A DNA stretch of 64,000 nt from Centropus unirufus (lineage: Eukaryota > Chordata > Aves > Cuculiformes > Centropidae). The stretch spans positions 1 through 64,000 of the forward strand of contig VYZI01001046.1 in the NCBI GenBank assembly GCA_013397695.1. Direction: 5' to 3'. The notes beneath the pieces are model-generated. The model saw nothing but the letters and a program-made list of their open reading frames with translations. It was not told the DNA's origin and did no database searches. Positions 24,201-32,639 of the stretch are shown piece after piece. Both the position numbers and the translations under genes were made by a program. Within the stretch, counting starts at the first letter, position 1. Each line of letters begins with the position of its first letter.

Positions 24201-27200
24201 CCCACTGTATCAGGGGGCTTCAAGCCCCATCCAACTTCCCCTTGAACACCTCCAGGGATGGGGCAGACATCACTCCTCTGGGCAACCCGGGCCAGGACCT
24301 CTCCGCCCTCACAACAAAACATTTCTCCCTAAAATCTCATGTCAATCTCCCCTCTTTAAGCTCAAAACCCTTTGTCCTATCCCTGCCCTCCCTGATCAAG
24401 AGCCCCTCCCCAGCTACCCTGGAGACCCTTTCCATTCTGGAAGCTGCTCTAAGGTGACTCTATAGCCTTCTCTTCTTCAGGCTCAACAACCCCAATTCTC
24501 CCAGCCTGTCCTCATATGGGAGGTGCTCAGTTTTTCCATATGTATCGATATGCAGGATAATCACTATGGACACAATTTTGCTGTATAAGTACTAATTTTA
24601 ACCCAATGGTTTTTTTTTTTCCTTTTTTCCCTTCCAAAATGCCTCTTGGCAAAGCACTGGTGTGAAGCGGAGCTCTGCAAAGCCTCAGCGAGTAAGAGCG
24701 CTGGCACGACGGGCTGCGCAGTGCACGGCAGGAGGCACTCACCATAGTTTTCCGATGAGGACACGTACGTCAGAATGAGGAGGGCGAAGTTCTCAAGCAG
24801 GTTGAGCAGCAGGTTGAAGTGACACAAGCGCAGGTAGCGAGGGTGTGAGCAGTGGCAGCTCTGGTAGTGGTTCCAGTAGGCGACAGCCACCAGGAAGCGT
24901 GGGGCGGAGTGGAGGCCGATGCAGAGGCGCCAGACGTAACGCTGCGGGGTCTCGCCTCCGATCGCCGCGCTGATGGACGGGAGGTAGTTTGGGACCTGCA
25001 CAAGAAACAGTGGCTCGTGGGGAGAGGCACGGAGAGTGCGTCCTATGAATTTGGAGGATTCAGGGGTTCCCTTTTAAATAAAATCCTAGAATGCTTTGGA
25101 CCAGGAGAGACCTTTACAGGCCATCCAGTCCCTCCCTGCTGCAGAAGCGGGGACATCTTTAACCAGATCAGGTTGCTCAGAACCCCATCCAGCCTGGCCT
25201 TGAACGTTTCCAGGGATGAGGCCTCTCCTACTTTAGTAAAATAAGTTTATTCCTATTTCAAAGGCCAGGAAATGTAACAGGACAGCAATCTAGATTCATC
25301 CCTCAGAACCACCTGGCCCTGCAGGCACAGGCCCTGACATGTGCTGCTCAGGGCCCCACCTGGGTTTCTGACACTTTTGACCGAAATTGAGATCATTTAG
25401 TCTGGAGAAAAGGAGGCTGAGGGGAGACCTCATCACTGCCTCCAGCTGCCTGAAAGGAGGTTGGAGTGAGATGAGTGTTGATCTTCTTGCAAGTGACAGG
25501 CGATAGGACAAGGGGGAATGGCCTCAAGCTGTGCCAGAGCAGGGTCAGATTGGATACTGGGAAAAATTTCTTCACCAAAAGGGTTCTCAGGCACTGGCAG
25601 AGGCTGCCCAGGGAGATGGTGGAGTCCCCATCCCTGGAGGGTTTTAAAAGATGGGCAGATGAGGTGCTCAGGGATGGTTTAGTGGTGGACAGGTACGGTT
25701 GGACTCAACGTATCTCAAAGGTTTTTCCAACCAAGCAATTCTATGAGACTATATCCCTTCTCTTTGTGCAGTTGTGGTGCCCCACATCTCCTTTGCCCCC
25801 AACTGAGGGAAGAGAAGGATGCATGGATTTGTGAGCCCAGCTCTAATAGAGAGCAATAGCAGACACAGGCAAATAAAGTGTTCATGGAGGGCCATAAGAG
25901 CAGGAAAACCATCAATACAGCCCTGGAACAAACTCCCGGCCTCCAGGGTTTCGAGGAGGAGGGCTTTCTGAGGCGGGCACCATTGCTGTGTACCAGGTAA
26001 CCCACCCGTCCGTACTCCTGCTCAGCCGGCCCCCGTGCCCATGCAGAGCTGTGTCTCCCATGTCCTGCAGAGAGACATTCCCAGATCGGCTGCTCTCAAG
26101 GAATCCAAGAAGGAGCTGGTTCCCCAGGATCTGCCACCTCCATAAGATATACCCCCCTTCTCAGAATGGCAGAGGGGCACAGTGGGTCCTCTCCAGGCGA
26201 GCCACGACCTCAGAGGAATCTGTCTTGCCTCTCGCTGCTCTCAGCCCAGTCTCTTCCTCGAGAGCCCTTGCTTCATCACTCCCAGAAGAGAAGCTGTGGG
26301 ACATCTCTGACCATTCCCACTGCCCCACCCCATACACCTGTGTTGTGAGGAGGGGACCAAATCACATGCTGGGTGTGCACACTACTTATTTCTCCAAATC
26401 AAAGTGCCCTGGCATTTCATTGCTCCATTGCTCCCCTCAGCAGCCTGCCTCACTCTCCCTGCTCCAGGATCTCAGCATCACCATCAGCTTGTGTCTCCTC
26501 ACCTCGCGTGGTCACCAGGAACAAGACAGACAGTCCAAAACTTCGGGCTCATCTACTGTGGGCGTGAGCATCACCACCTACTCCTGCCCTCTTGTAACCA
26601 GCTGCTTTTGTGCCATGGCTGCTTTAAAGTCCTGCAAAGGAACCTGATCTCATCCCTTCTGGAAATCCAGGTGGTCCTTCTCAACCTGAGCTCCCCGGGC
26701 ACACGCTTGAAGCCCCTCTGAAAAGCAATGGATGCCAGGCTAGCTCTTCCTCAAGACAGGGTATTTAGAAACAGGCAATGGTTTGGATTGGGAGGGACCT
26801 CAAAGCCCATACAGTTTCACCCCTCTGCCATGGGCAGGGACACCTCCCACTGTATCCACTTGCTTAAAGCCCCCTCCAACCTGGCCTTGAACACCTCCAG
26901 GGATGGGGCAGCCACCACTTCCCTGGGCAACCTGGGCCAGAGTCTCAGGGCCTTCATCATGAAGAATTTCTTCCTTATGTCCAATCTAAATCTCCCCACT
27001 GCCAGTTTAAAGCCATTCCCCCTTGTCATAACACTACAGGCCCTTGGAAAAAGCCCCTCCCCAGCTTCCCTGGAGCCCCTTTCTGCACAGGAAGCTGCTC
27101 TAAGGTCTTCCCAGGGCTGTCTTATGTCCAGGTTGAACAGTCTCAACTTTCTCAGCCTGTCTTCATAGCAGGGATGCTTTGGCCCTCAGATCATCTCCAT

Positions 27201-27852
27201 GGTTTCCTCTGGACCCATTCCAATAATTCTATTTCCTTCTTACATTGGGGATTCTGGATCTGGACACAATACTTCAGGTGGGGTCTTCCCAGAGTGGAGC
27301 AGAGGGTGAAATCCACTCCCCGTCTGCTGATCCCCCTGCTTTGGATGCAGCCCATGACACGGTTGGTTTATGAGCTGTGAGTGCACATTGCCGGCTCATG
27401 ACAAGTTTCTCATCAATCAGGACCCCCAATTTACCAACCCTATCTATCTGTAGCTTCACCAGTTTCACTCCTTACCATAATCATCAATGTGCTAGACTGG
27501 TCTGCACCTCCCTAGGTTCCTCCTGAAAATCCAAAACCTCAGCTGCAGTGCTGAGGCATCACAAGTACAATAAAATAAAGCAGGTGGGAAAGCCCAGAAG
27601 ACAGGATCCCTGCCTCCCCACCGGCTGCCCCGGTCGAGAAGCCAGAGCCTTGGATGCCCTTGGGTTTCGGTGGTGAGAGTCACTTACCCCACAGTGGGTC
27701 GCTGTTGTTTCCTGGAAATGGAACAGCAGAGACCAGATCACGCAGAAAAGGAAACCAAAGAGCGGACAAAACACAGTCCCAACAGCCAGTGTGGTAAAAC
27801 GGAGCCGGAAGAGGATCCCGTCTCGATCCAGGGGCAGCGGTACCTGTAACAT
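9100..27852 (-). CDS. PGAP2: PGAP2, five coding exons, complete
   Basis: The five exons (27688-27852, 24743-24995, 19730-19836, 9547-9655, 9100-9230) splice to 254 codons plus a TAG stop. Every junction is GT-AG and every phase matches, and 254 residues is the usual length of the main vertebrate PGAP2 protein. PGAP2 is a multi-pass membrane protein of the Golgi/ER (Frag1/DRAM/Sfk1-like family) needed in the second step of GPI-anchor lipid remodelling, where the anchor is reacylated with a saturated chain after PGAP3 removes the unsaturated one. The N-terminus MLQVPLPLDRDG, the block GLHSAPRFLVAVAYWNHY, SSSENYAIHENAF, and the end of the protein (MAFHMTAFWDFGNKEL) are near-identical to mammalian PGAP2. 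Hydrophobic segments lie at about residues 21-43, 85-105, 120-135, 145-163, 184-204 and 214-235. The coding exons are spread over 19 kb with a 10-kb intron 4. The transcript faces RHOG tail to tail and shares a promoter region with NUP98. Confidence 0.95.
9418..9500. repeat. Short tandem repeat, ~18-bp unit
   Basis: Four to five copies of 'ATGGACATCCCCCC' variants in the last PGAP2 intron (9231-9546). Confidence 0.7.
9547..9655 (-). CDS. PGAP2: PGAP2 coding exon 4
   Basis: Acceptor TTTGTCAG, donor GAG/GTGAGG on the minus strand. Encodes ERKSYKWKQLLFFFTF... to CGPG (residues 176-211), a hydrophobic segment with VYFHHNWYC, plus one base of the next codon. Confidence 0.94.
9890..10175. repeat. 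Minisatellite, about 62-bp unit
   Basis: Four to five copies with the order GGGATGGCTCCTACATGGA, GATAA.CC.AGC, CTATGGATGGGCTCC. It lies in PGAP2 intron 4. Confidence 0.8.
11340..11570. repeat. GGCACCACAC-type minisatellite
   Basis: Tandem 'GGCACCACACCATGCTGCAC' and 'CACCACGTCCTGTGG' blocks with a period near 40 bp. Its 5-base word structure (GGCAC, AGCAC, CACCA) resembles the array at 3143-3372, but the order differs. Confidence 0.8.
11572..11945 (-). mobile_element. CR1 LINE fragment
   Basis: Reverse-strand CR1 body: 'CTCTTCTCCAGGACGAACAA', 'CATCTCCATGGCCTCCTCTG', 'ACTCCAACAGCTCCAGGTCC'. It lacks the 3' terminal ~200 bp, which have been replaced by, or abut, the minisatellite. Confidence 0.88.
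12768..13010 (-). mobile_element. CR1 LINE fragment, 3' end
   Basis: Starts at the CR1 3' terminus 'AATAGAATCGTAGAATCACC' / 'GGTTGGAAAAGACC' and extends to 'CCAATCTGAACCTGCCC'. Confidence 0.9.
13495..13793 (+). mobile_element. CR1 LINE fragment, 3' end
   Basis: Contains 'GATCTTAGGGAGAAATGTTT', 'GGGGAGGCCCTGGCCCAGGT' and the end 'CAAACTATTCTGTGATTCTA'. An internal partial duplication repeats 'GATGGGGCTTGGA.C.CCTGAT' (13632 and 13681). Confidence 0.88.
13979..14505 (-). mobile_element. CR1 LINE fragment, 3' end
   Basis: Begins 'AGAATCATAGAATCATTTGG' and reads through 'CCCAGGTGCAATTTGAGGCC' to the 'CTGAACCCAGG' segment. Confidence 0.9.
14716..15315 (+). mobile_element. CR1 LINE fragment
   Basis: From 'CAGGTGGCCAAGAAGGCCAA' to the terminus 'TCTATGTTTCTATGAG'; about 600 bp of 3' region. 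Confidence 0.9.
16823..17415 (-). mobile_element. CR1 LINE fragment
   Basis: Begins 'GATTCACAGAATAACAGATG', with 'CCATGGGCAGGGACACCTCC' and 'CATACAGGAGGTGCTCCAGC'. Confidence 0.92.
18108..18365. repeat. Minisatellite, ~53-bp unit, five copies
   Basis: Unit: 'GGGACACGTTACACCAGAGC', TCTCTGCCCTGATCCTCC, then a variable 'AGCTCC/ACCTTCAATGGGTCA'. Copies 3-5 are more alike than copies 1-2. Confidence 0.88.
19730..19836 (-). CDS. PGAP2: PGAP2 coding exon 3
   Basis: Minus-strand acceptor TTGATTCAG, donor CCCGAG/GTACAG. Encodes IHENAFIVFITSALGHML... to KKHTVSPE (residues 141-175), with the first two bases completing Ala140. A GTAAGT lies 12 bases before the chosen donor (after ACA, 'KKHT'). Using it would remove VSPE in frame, giving a possible NAGNAG-like alternative donor. 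The downstream site keeps the mammalian-like VS-E-RKS sequence. Confidence 0.92.
20878..21440 (-). mobile_element. CR1 LINE fragment, different subfamily
   Basis: The 3' end reads 'CATAGAATCATTGAATCCTT' / 'AAGGTTGGAAAAGCCCTCTC' / 'AGCTCATCCAGTCCAATC', the variant that also appears at 57507-57660. The inner part shares the usual CR1 segments and appears partly duplicated near 21390 (a second 'GCCTCCTCTTGTCCAGGC'). Confidence 0.85.
21910..22420 (-). mobile_element. CR1 LINE fragment
   Basis: 'AACAGAATCACAGAATGGTT' start, 'GGGGCAGCCACCACTGCTCT', through to 'GGATGCAGGGCTCCAGGTGA'. Confidence 0.92.
23007..23545 (-). mobile_element. CR1 LINE fragment
   Basis: 'ATGGAATCACAGAATCATTT' start, 'CATCAAATCCAACCATAAAC', and a more diverged inner part after 23400. 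Confidence 0.87.
24126..24535 (-). mobile_element. CR1 LINE fragment
   Basis: 'TTATGGAATGGTTTGGGTTG' start to 'CTGTCCTCATATGGGAGGTG'. Ends about 200 bp from PGAP2 exon 2. Confidence 0.9.
24743..24995 (-). CDS. PGAP2: PGAP2 coding exon 2
   Basis: Minus-strand acceptor CTTGTGCAG, donor AACTATG/GTGAGT. Encodes VPNYLPSISAAIGG... through LLILTYVSSSENY (residues 56-139) plus one base of Ala140. It contains the most conserved core GLHSAPRFL, the WNHY loop and a Cys/His-containing loop. Confidence 0.95.
25078..25232 (-). mobile_element. Short CR1 LINE fragment
   Basis: 'AATCCTAGAATGCTTTGGAC' to 'CCTTGAACGTTTCCAGGGAT', a diverged variant with 'GCGGGGACATCTTTAACCAG'. Confidence 0.8.
25386..25752 (+). 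mobile_element. CR1 LINE fragment, 3' end
   Basis: 'TAGTCTGGAGAAAAGGAGGC' through 'GGAAAAATTTCTTCACCAAA' to 'CCAAGCAATTCTATGAGACT'. Confidence 0.9.
26772..27478 (-). mobile_element. CR1 LINE fragment, ~700 bp
   Basis: 'CAATGGTTTGGATTGGGAGG' start; reaches further 5' than most copies here ('CTCATCAATCAGGACCCCCA'). Confidence 0.9.
27688..27852 (-). CDS. PGAP2: PGAP2 coding exon 1 (start codon)
   Basis: ATG at 27852-27850 on the minus strand begins MLQVPLPLDRDGILFRLRF, in register with the mammalian start. The exon itself starts at 27862 after the acceptor TTGGATTCAG, leaving 10 untranslated bases. It encodes residues 1-55, ending ETTATHCG at donor GGG/GTAAGT. The upstream frame is open, but the ATG chosen is the one shared with other vertebrates. 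At least one non-coding exon further upstream was not located. Confidence 0.94.
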
Positions 27853-27862
27853 CTTGATGGAC

Positions 27863-28488
27863 CTGAATCCAACCAAACAAGGAAGTATTTGAACGGGATT
27901 CCCTGTCCATCCACAACATCCAGCCCTGAAGAGCCCGGGGCAGGGGTGCACACAGGGAACCCAGGCAGAGATGGGTCCTCACCCCCGTGTTTAACACCTG
28001 CATGGCCCTGGGGCAAGTGGCGAGGATGGGCAGCGGACAGCCCCGTCCTGGATGGGCAGGGAGCCCAGGATTCATGAACAACAGCAAGCTGGGTCAGAGC
28101 AGCAGCCCGCACACGGTGGGGCTGAGCAGGCAGGGGCTGTCCCTGCTCTGGACCATGAGAGTGATCGTGCTGGAAAGGCACGTGAGCTCCACTCGGCAGG
28201 GCACATCCATCCAGACCATTCCCGCACAGGACAACGCTGACGGAGCAAGGATGAGCGCTCTGCCTGCTCACACTGCCACAAGCTGCATCTCATCCAGTGC
28301 ATCCCTTGCCACCGTGCTGCAGCCCTGCCTCCAGCACCCTCCCAGCTGAGCGTTCAGCACCTCTACGGGCAAGATTCCAGCTGCAGAATCAGGGCCTTGC
28401 AAGTCCTGCATCTTGCACAATGAGAAAGATGGGAGATGCTGTCTCCCACACCATCCTTGTAAGGCACCTTAGGAGTCAGAGAACACAA
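27863..28488 (-). other. PGAP2: PGAP2 5' intron sequence
   Basis: GC-rich, with no repeat family. Open frames run on both strands, but none resembles a protein. It is assigned to the PGAP2 5'-UTR intron because an acceptor precedes coding exon 1. Confidence 0.55.
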
Positions 28489-28690
28489 CTGTAGAATGGT
28501 TTAGGTTGGAAGGGACCTCACCACTCAGACGACTGGATCCACAGTTCCACCCCCTGCCATGGGCAGGGACGCCTCCTGCAGGATCAGGGGCCTCCAAGCC
28601 TCCTTCAGACTGGCCTTGAACACTTTCAGAAAGGGGGCATCCAACACTTTTCTGGACAGCCTGGGCCAGGGCCTCACCACCCTCATCATG
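28489..28690 (-). mobile_element. CR1 LINE fragment, 3' end
   Basis: 'ACTGTAGAATGGTTTAGGTT' start, 'CCATGGGCAGGGACGCCTCC' inside. It abuts an oppositely oriented CR1. Confidence 0.88.
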
Positions 28691-29726
28691 AGTGGGCAGT
28701 GAGATGGATCGAGAACTGGCCGAATGGTTGAGCTTAGAGGGGTGAGATCCGCAGCAGAGTGTGGTTGGAAGCCCGTGGCCAGTACCCAGGGGTTCAGCAC
28801 TCGGCCCAGTCTTGTTCAACATATTCATCCATGACCTGGGTGCGGGGACAGAGCGTACCATCAGCACATTTGCTGATGGCACAACACTGGGTGGAGCAAC
28901 TGATCCACTGGATCAGCAAGATCAGGGCAAACTGGAGAGCTGGACAGAGAAGAACCTAATGAAGTTCAACCAAAACAAGCGTTCAACCAAAACAAGCGTA
29001 AGGTTCTGCCCCTCAGGAGGAACAAACCCATGGACCAGGACAGATTGGGGCTGAGCATCAGGAAAGCAGTTCTGTAGAGAAGGACCTGGGAATCCTGGTG
29101 GACAACAAGGTGACCATGAGTCAGGGATATGCCCTGGTAGCCAAGAAGGCCAAGGGTATCCCGGGATGATGAAGACTAGTATGGGGAGCAGGTGAGGGGG
29201 ATTCTTCTCCTCTCCCTCTGCTCTGCCCTAGGGAGGTCCCATCCCAAGTCCTGTATCCAGGTCTGGGTTCCTCAGCTCAAGAAAGATAAGGACTGACTGG
29301 AGAGAGCCCAGTAGAAGCCAAGCAGATGAGAAGGGGCCAGGAGGAGAGGCTGGGAGATTTGGGTCTATCCAGTCTTGGAGAAGATAAAACAAAAGGGACC
29401 CCATCTACGTTTATCTATATCCGATGGACAGGAGGAGGGAACTGGATGCTGCTCACGGTTGCCCAGTGACAGAACAGGAGGCACTGGGCACAAACTGGAG
29501 CATGGGAAGTTCTACCTGGACCTGAGGAGGAACTTCTCTCCTGTGGGGGTGACAGAGTCCTGGAGCCAGCTGTCTAGAGAGATGTGGAGTCTTCTCCGCA
29601 GAGATCCAACCCCACCTGGACACACTCCTGTGCAATAGCTGGAGGTGACCCTACTTTAGCAGGGGTGGAACTGGATGAGTTTCAGAGGGCACTTCCAACC
29701 CCACCAGTCTGGGATTGATTCTGTGC
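28690..29726 (+). mobile_element. Long CR1 LINE copy with reverse-transcriptase remnant
   Basis: About 1 kb, the copy reaching furthest into ORF2. The 3' part has the 'GTAGCCAAGAAGGCCAAGGG' segment and ends 'GGGATTGATTCTGTG'. Confidence 0.85.
28761..29054 (+). pseudogene. CR1 ORF2 reverse-transcriptase fragment, inactive
   Basis: The translated segment GSALGPVLFNIFIHDLGAG, then STFADGTTLGG and LESWTEKNLMKFNQNK, matches the palm region of CR1-type non-LTR reverse transcriptase. The catalytic F-A-D-D box reads F-A-D-G, so one of its two adjacent aspartates is gone. A 17-bp direct duplication ('GTTCAACCAAAACAAGC') at about 28966-28999 breaks the frame after it. It has no start codon of its own and no endonuclease part. 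Confidence 0.8.
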
Positions 29727-29954
29727 TGCTCATCAGGCCAGACAAGCCTGGATAAGCAGTTTAACAAGTCCAGCAGCCGGCCTCAGCTCAGGGCTCTCCA
29801 GCAGCTCAGTCTGGACACGTACTGGCTGCTCTCCTGCCCTCTTGTCCTGGCTGCTCATCCTTGAAGTTTTCCACACGCCCTTGGCTGCGGCCCAGCTGGG
29901 GCCAAAGCCACATAAAATCAGTCCTGATCAGAGGCAGCCACAGAGACGATCTGA

Positions 29955-30605
29955 GGGCATGATCTTGGGGATGGTCAGCCTGGAGAAGAGAAGGCTTTGC
30001 ATAGGCCTTAGAACAGCTCCCAGTATGGAAAAGGGCTCCAGGAAAGCTGGGGAGGGGCTCTTGATCAGGGAGTGCAGGGACAGGATGAGGGGAAGGGTTT
30101 TGAGCTGCAAGAGGGGAGATTGAGATGAGATCTTAGGGAGAAATGTTTTGCTGTGAGGGTGGGGAGGACCTGGCCCTTGTTGCCCAGAGCAGGGGTGGCT
30201 GCCCCATCCCTGGAGGGGTTGAAGGCCAGGTTGGATGGGGCTTTGAATCGCTTGGTTGTAAAAGACCTTTGAGGTGATTGAGTACAACTATACCTGTCCG
30301 CTACTAAAATGGTTTAGTATTTAGTTTATAGTTTAGTCCCTCAGCAACTCATCTACCCATCTCTGAAATACACCCAGGGATGGGGACTCCAACACCTCCC
30401 TGGGAAGCCTCTGCCAGTTCCCGAGAGCTCTTTTAGGGAAAAATTTTTTCCAAATGTCCAATCTGAACCTGCCCTGGCACAACTTGAGGCTTGCCAGGAG
30501 CCTCCTGATCCAGTGAGAGGGGTCCGTGCTCATGGCAGGGGATTGGAACTGGACGGGCTTCAAGGCCCCTTCCAACACAAACCATTCCATGATTCTGTGA
30601 TTCCA
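29955..30605 (+). mobile_element. CR1 LINE fragment split by another CR1
   Basis: The left part ends at 30243 in 'CCAGGTTGGATGGGGCTT'. The element resumes near 30493 with 'GGAGCCTCCTGATCCAGTGA' and finishes 'CATTCCATGATTCTGTGATT'. These two ends are contiguous in other copies (for example 41940-42010). Confidence 0.85.
30243..30492 (-). mobile_element. CR1 LINE inserted within a CR1
   Basis: Reverse-strand CR1 ('GAATCGCTTGGTTGTAAAAG' to 'CTGGCACAACTTGAGG') sitting inside the plus-strand copy, with GCTT at both edges as a candidate short target-site duplication. Confidence 0.8.
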
Positions 30606-30606
30606 G

Positions 30607-31379
30607 GACTCTGAGCCCATCACACGCATCTTCCCTCAAGGTCTCCTCCCACCTCACCCAGCCCTGACCCTGCTGTCCCCTCCAGGGCCACTGAGCAGCC
30701 TGAAGGAGGGGGTGTGGGTTCTGCTCCCAGCTCCCTGCTGCACCTCACACACCGGGACAAATCCGATTAATGGACAATTCCGATGAGGGCAGGGGCCAGG
30801 GCAGCACAGCTCTAACAAGGGGCACCAGGGCAGGGGGACAGGCCCGGGTGTAGGAGGTGTCTCTGGCAGCTCTAAAGGGGGAGCATCCATCTCCCCCATA
30901 TATCCTGCACCCTCAGAGTCCCTCTCCTCACACACTCCTTCACAGCCCCTCTGAGCACCGCAGGATCCCCGGGACCCCCCCTTGGACCCCGTCAGGAGAC
31001 CCTGAGCACCCCAGATACCTTCCCCCCGACACCTCCCTCCTCCACGCACCCCAGAGCCCCCATCCTGGGCACTCTGGACATCCCAGGGCCCCCCGGACTC
31101 CTACAGAGAACCCCCTCCCCCAGAGCCCCCTTCAGAGACCCCACTCCGAGACCCCCCATCCCCTGCGCATCCCAGAGACCCTCTCGGCGTGACCTCCCCC
31201 TCCCCACCCTGAGACCCCCAAAGGACGCCCCCTAAAGGCCCCTCCTCCCAACCAGAGTCCCCTCGCACCACTCAGCCCCTCTCGCGCTCCTCCATGCCCT
31301 GGCCCAGCGCTGCTGCTGCCGCCGCCGCCGCCACCTCCTCCTCCTCCCGCTGCTGCTCCTTCCTCCTCCTCGCCCGCCC
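30607..31379. other. C-rich sequence upstream of the shared promoter
   Basis: From about 30940 to 31260 the plus strand is very C-rich, with repeated 'GAGACCCC' and 'CCCCAGAG' words. No exon recognised. Trinucleotide-rich (GCC/TCC) sequence follows at 31310-31370. Confidence 0.5.
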
Positions 31380-31612
31380 TTTCCTGCGGCTCTGGCTCCG
31401 CTCGGAACCACGAGGGGGCGCTCGGCTCCACTCGGAATCGCTCGGAGAAGCTCGGTTCCGTTCGGCTCGGAGGCGCTCGGCTCCGCTCGGGATCTCTCGG
31501 CTCTGCTCGGCTGATCTCGGCCCCACTCGGCTCAGGGACGCTCGGTTCCTCTCGGCTCCGCTCGGGATCACTCGGCATCGCTCGGCTCCGCTCGGTTGAG
31601 CTCGGCTGAACC
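31380..31612. repeat. CTCGGCTCCG tandem array, left block
   Basis: About twenty copies of a 10-bp word 'GCTCGGCTCC' / 'GCTCGGTTCC' / 'GCTCGGGATC'. On the minus strand it produces a Ser/Glu/Arg/Pro-rich open frame, which is a repeat artefact. Confidence 0.9.
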
Positions 31613-32035
31613 ACGAGCAGTGAGGCAAGAGCGGGGGACAGAGTGCATTTCCCACCTACGTGCATGTGTGTAAATTATCCCGAAAATCTTATGAATATTC
31701 TGTTCCAAGGACTCGTTTTAAGGTTATTATGAACTTCACAACACCCAAATCTCCGCTCATTTGGAGCCACCTCTGCCTGACCTCGCATTGGAGATGGGGA
31801 AAGGCAGCAAACAGAGGGGACTGCGGAAGAAACTTGACAGACCCTGCTGAACACAAGGCGCTATCTCCGAAGAGCGAACAGCATCTGCAAAAAGACACTG
31901 TTTGAAAGAAAACATGCTCTCCGAGGGAGTTTCTGTCTTAACTTTCAAAAAATGCCATTGCTTAAACGAAACTTGACTCTAGCTTAACGCGTTCCACTTG
32001 TTGTTATAGTAACTGCTTCTTCAGTCCCTAATTAG
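31613..32035. other. AT-richer 0.4-kb segment of unknown origin
   Basis: Lies between two blocks of the same CTCGG repeat and differs from them in base composition. No CR1, known LTR or coding match was recognised. A short open frame (31660-31905, +) has no family resemblance. It may be an inserted element or the original unique sequence between two expanded repeat blocks; it could also contain a PGAP2 first exon. Confidence 0.5.
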
Positions 32036-32128
32036 CTGGGCTCGGCCCCGCTCGGCTGAGTTCGGCTCCACTCGAGGCGTTCGGACCTGCTCGTCTGGGT
32101 TCGGCTCCGCTCGGAACCTCCCGGCTCG
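32036..32128. repeat. CTCGGCTCCG tandem array, right block
   Basis: Same 10-bp word as at 31380-31612 ('GCTCGGCCCCGCTCGGCTGA', 'GTTCGGCTCCGCTCGG'), about eight copies. Confidence 0.85.
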
Positions 32129-32145
32129 GCGCAGGGGCGCCCCCT

Positions 32146-32480
32146 ATTGGCCAGCCGCCGCTCGCCGTTTCAGCCGCTCCACGGCCCCTTTAAGTCTCTC
32201 AGCCCCGCCCTCTGAGCCGCTGGTAACACAAATATCCGAGCACTGGCGGATTGGACCGGTTGGGACAAGCTCCGCCCCTAATGTCCCGGATGTTGGGCGG
32301 GGCTGCGGCGCAGCTTTCTGGACCCTTCCTCAGAGTTAGCCCCGCCCCCTCCGTCGCGTAAGAGCCAATCGCCGGCCGCAGAGGGGAGGCTTCACCCAAT
32401 CAGCGTGAAGGGTAGGGGCGGTGTCCAATGGGCGCGCGGGGGCTGCTGGGAGGCGCGCGCGGCGGGCTGTGACGCAGCTT
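32146..32480. promoter_or_regulatory. Bidirectional CpG-island promoter, PGAP2 (-) / NUP98 (+)
   Basis: GC- and CpG-rich with no TATA box. Five CCAAT boxes: ATTGG (minus strand) at 32146-32150 and 32250-32254, and CCAAT (plus) at 32365-32369, 32396-32400 and 32425-32429. The three plus boxes are spaced 31 and 29 bases apart, typical of NF-Y sites. There are GC boxes (CCCCGCCCC at about 32340, GGGGCGG at about 32415) and a TGACGCAG near 32470. The minus boxes lie on the PGAP2 side, the plus boxes on the NUP98 side. Confidence 0.75.
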
Positions 32481-32568
32481 CCTCCTCCTTGCGGCGGCGG
32501 TGGCGGCGGCGGCTCCGTCCTGGCCGCCTCCCTCCTTCCCTGCCCTCGCCAAGCGGCGAGTGCCGGCG
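32480..32568 (+). other. NUP98: NUP98 non-coding exon 1 (probable)
   Basis: A GGC-repeat-rich segment downstream of the CCAAT cluster ends in a good donor (GGCG/GTGAGC at 32569). The start is approximate. No ATG opens the NUP98 frame here, and the start codon lies in the next exon. Confidence 0.6.
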
Positions 32569-32639
32569 GTGAGCACCGGGGCTGCCCTCCCTGCGCTGGG
32601 GCGGCCGGGGACGCGGGCACGGGGCGGGGCGAGGCGAGG

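Larger units (their letters stand above)
19837..24742 (-). other. PGAP2: PGAP2 intron 3
   Basis: Contains four CR1 fragments. The other stretches (19837-20877, 21441-21909, 22421-23006, 23546-24125) show nothing I recognise. Confidence 0.85.
24996..27687 (-). other. PGAP2: PGAP2 intron 2
   Basis: Contains three CR1 fragments. The 1-kb stretch 25753-26771 has several overlapping plus-strand open frames but no recognisable protein or splice logic. Confidence 0.85.

Noticed and set aside
31132..31665. Ser/Glu/Arg/Pro-rich minus-strand open frame near the shared promoter
   Set aside because: It arises from the CTCGGCTCCG array. No acceptor or donor links it to PGAP2.
31613..32035. Solo LTR of an endogenous retrovirus
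   Set aside because: No clear TG...CA ends, no poly(A) signal and no target-site duplication that can be told apart from the flanking repeat. Left as unidentified.
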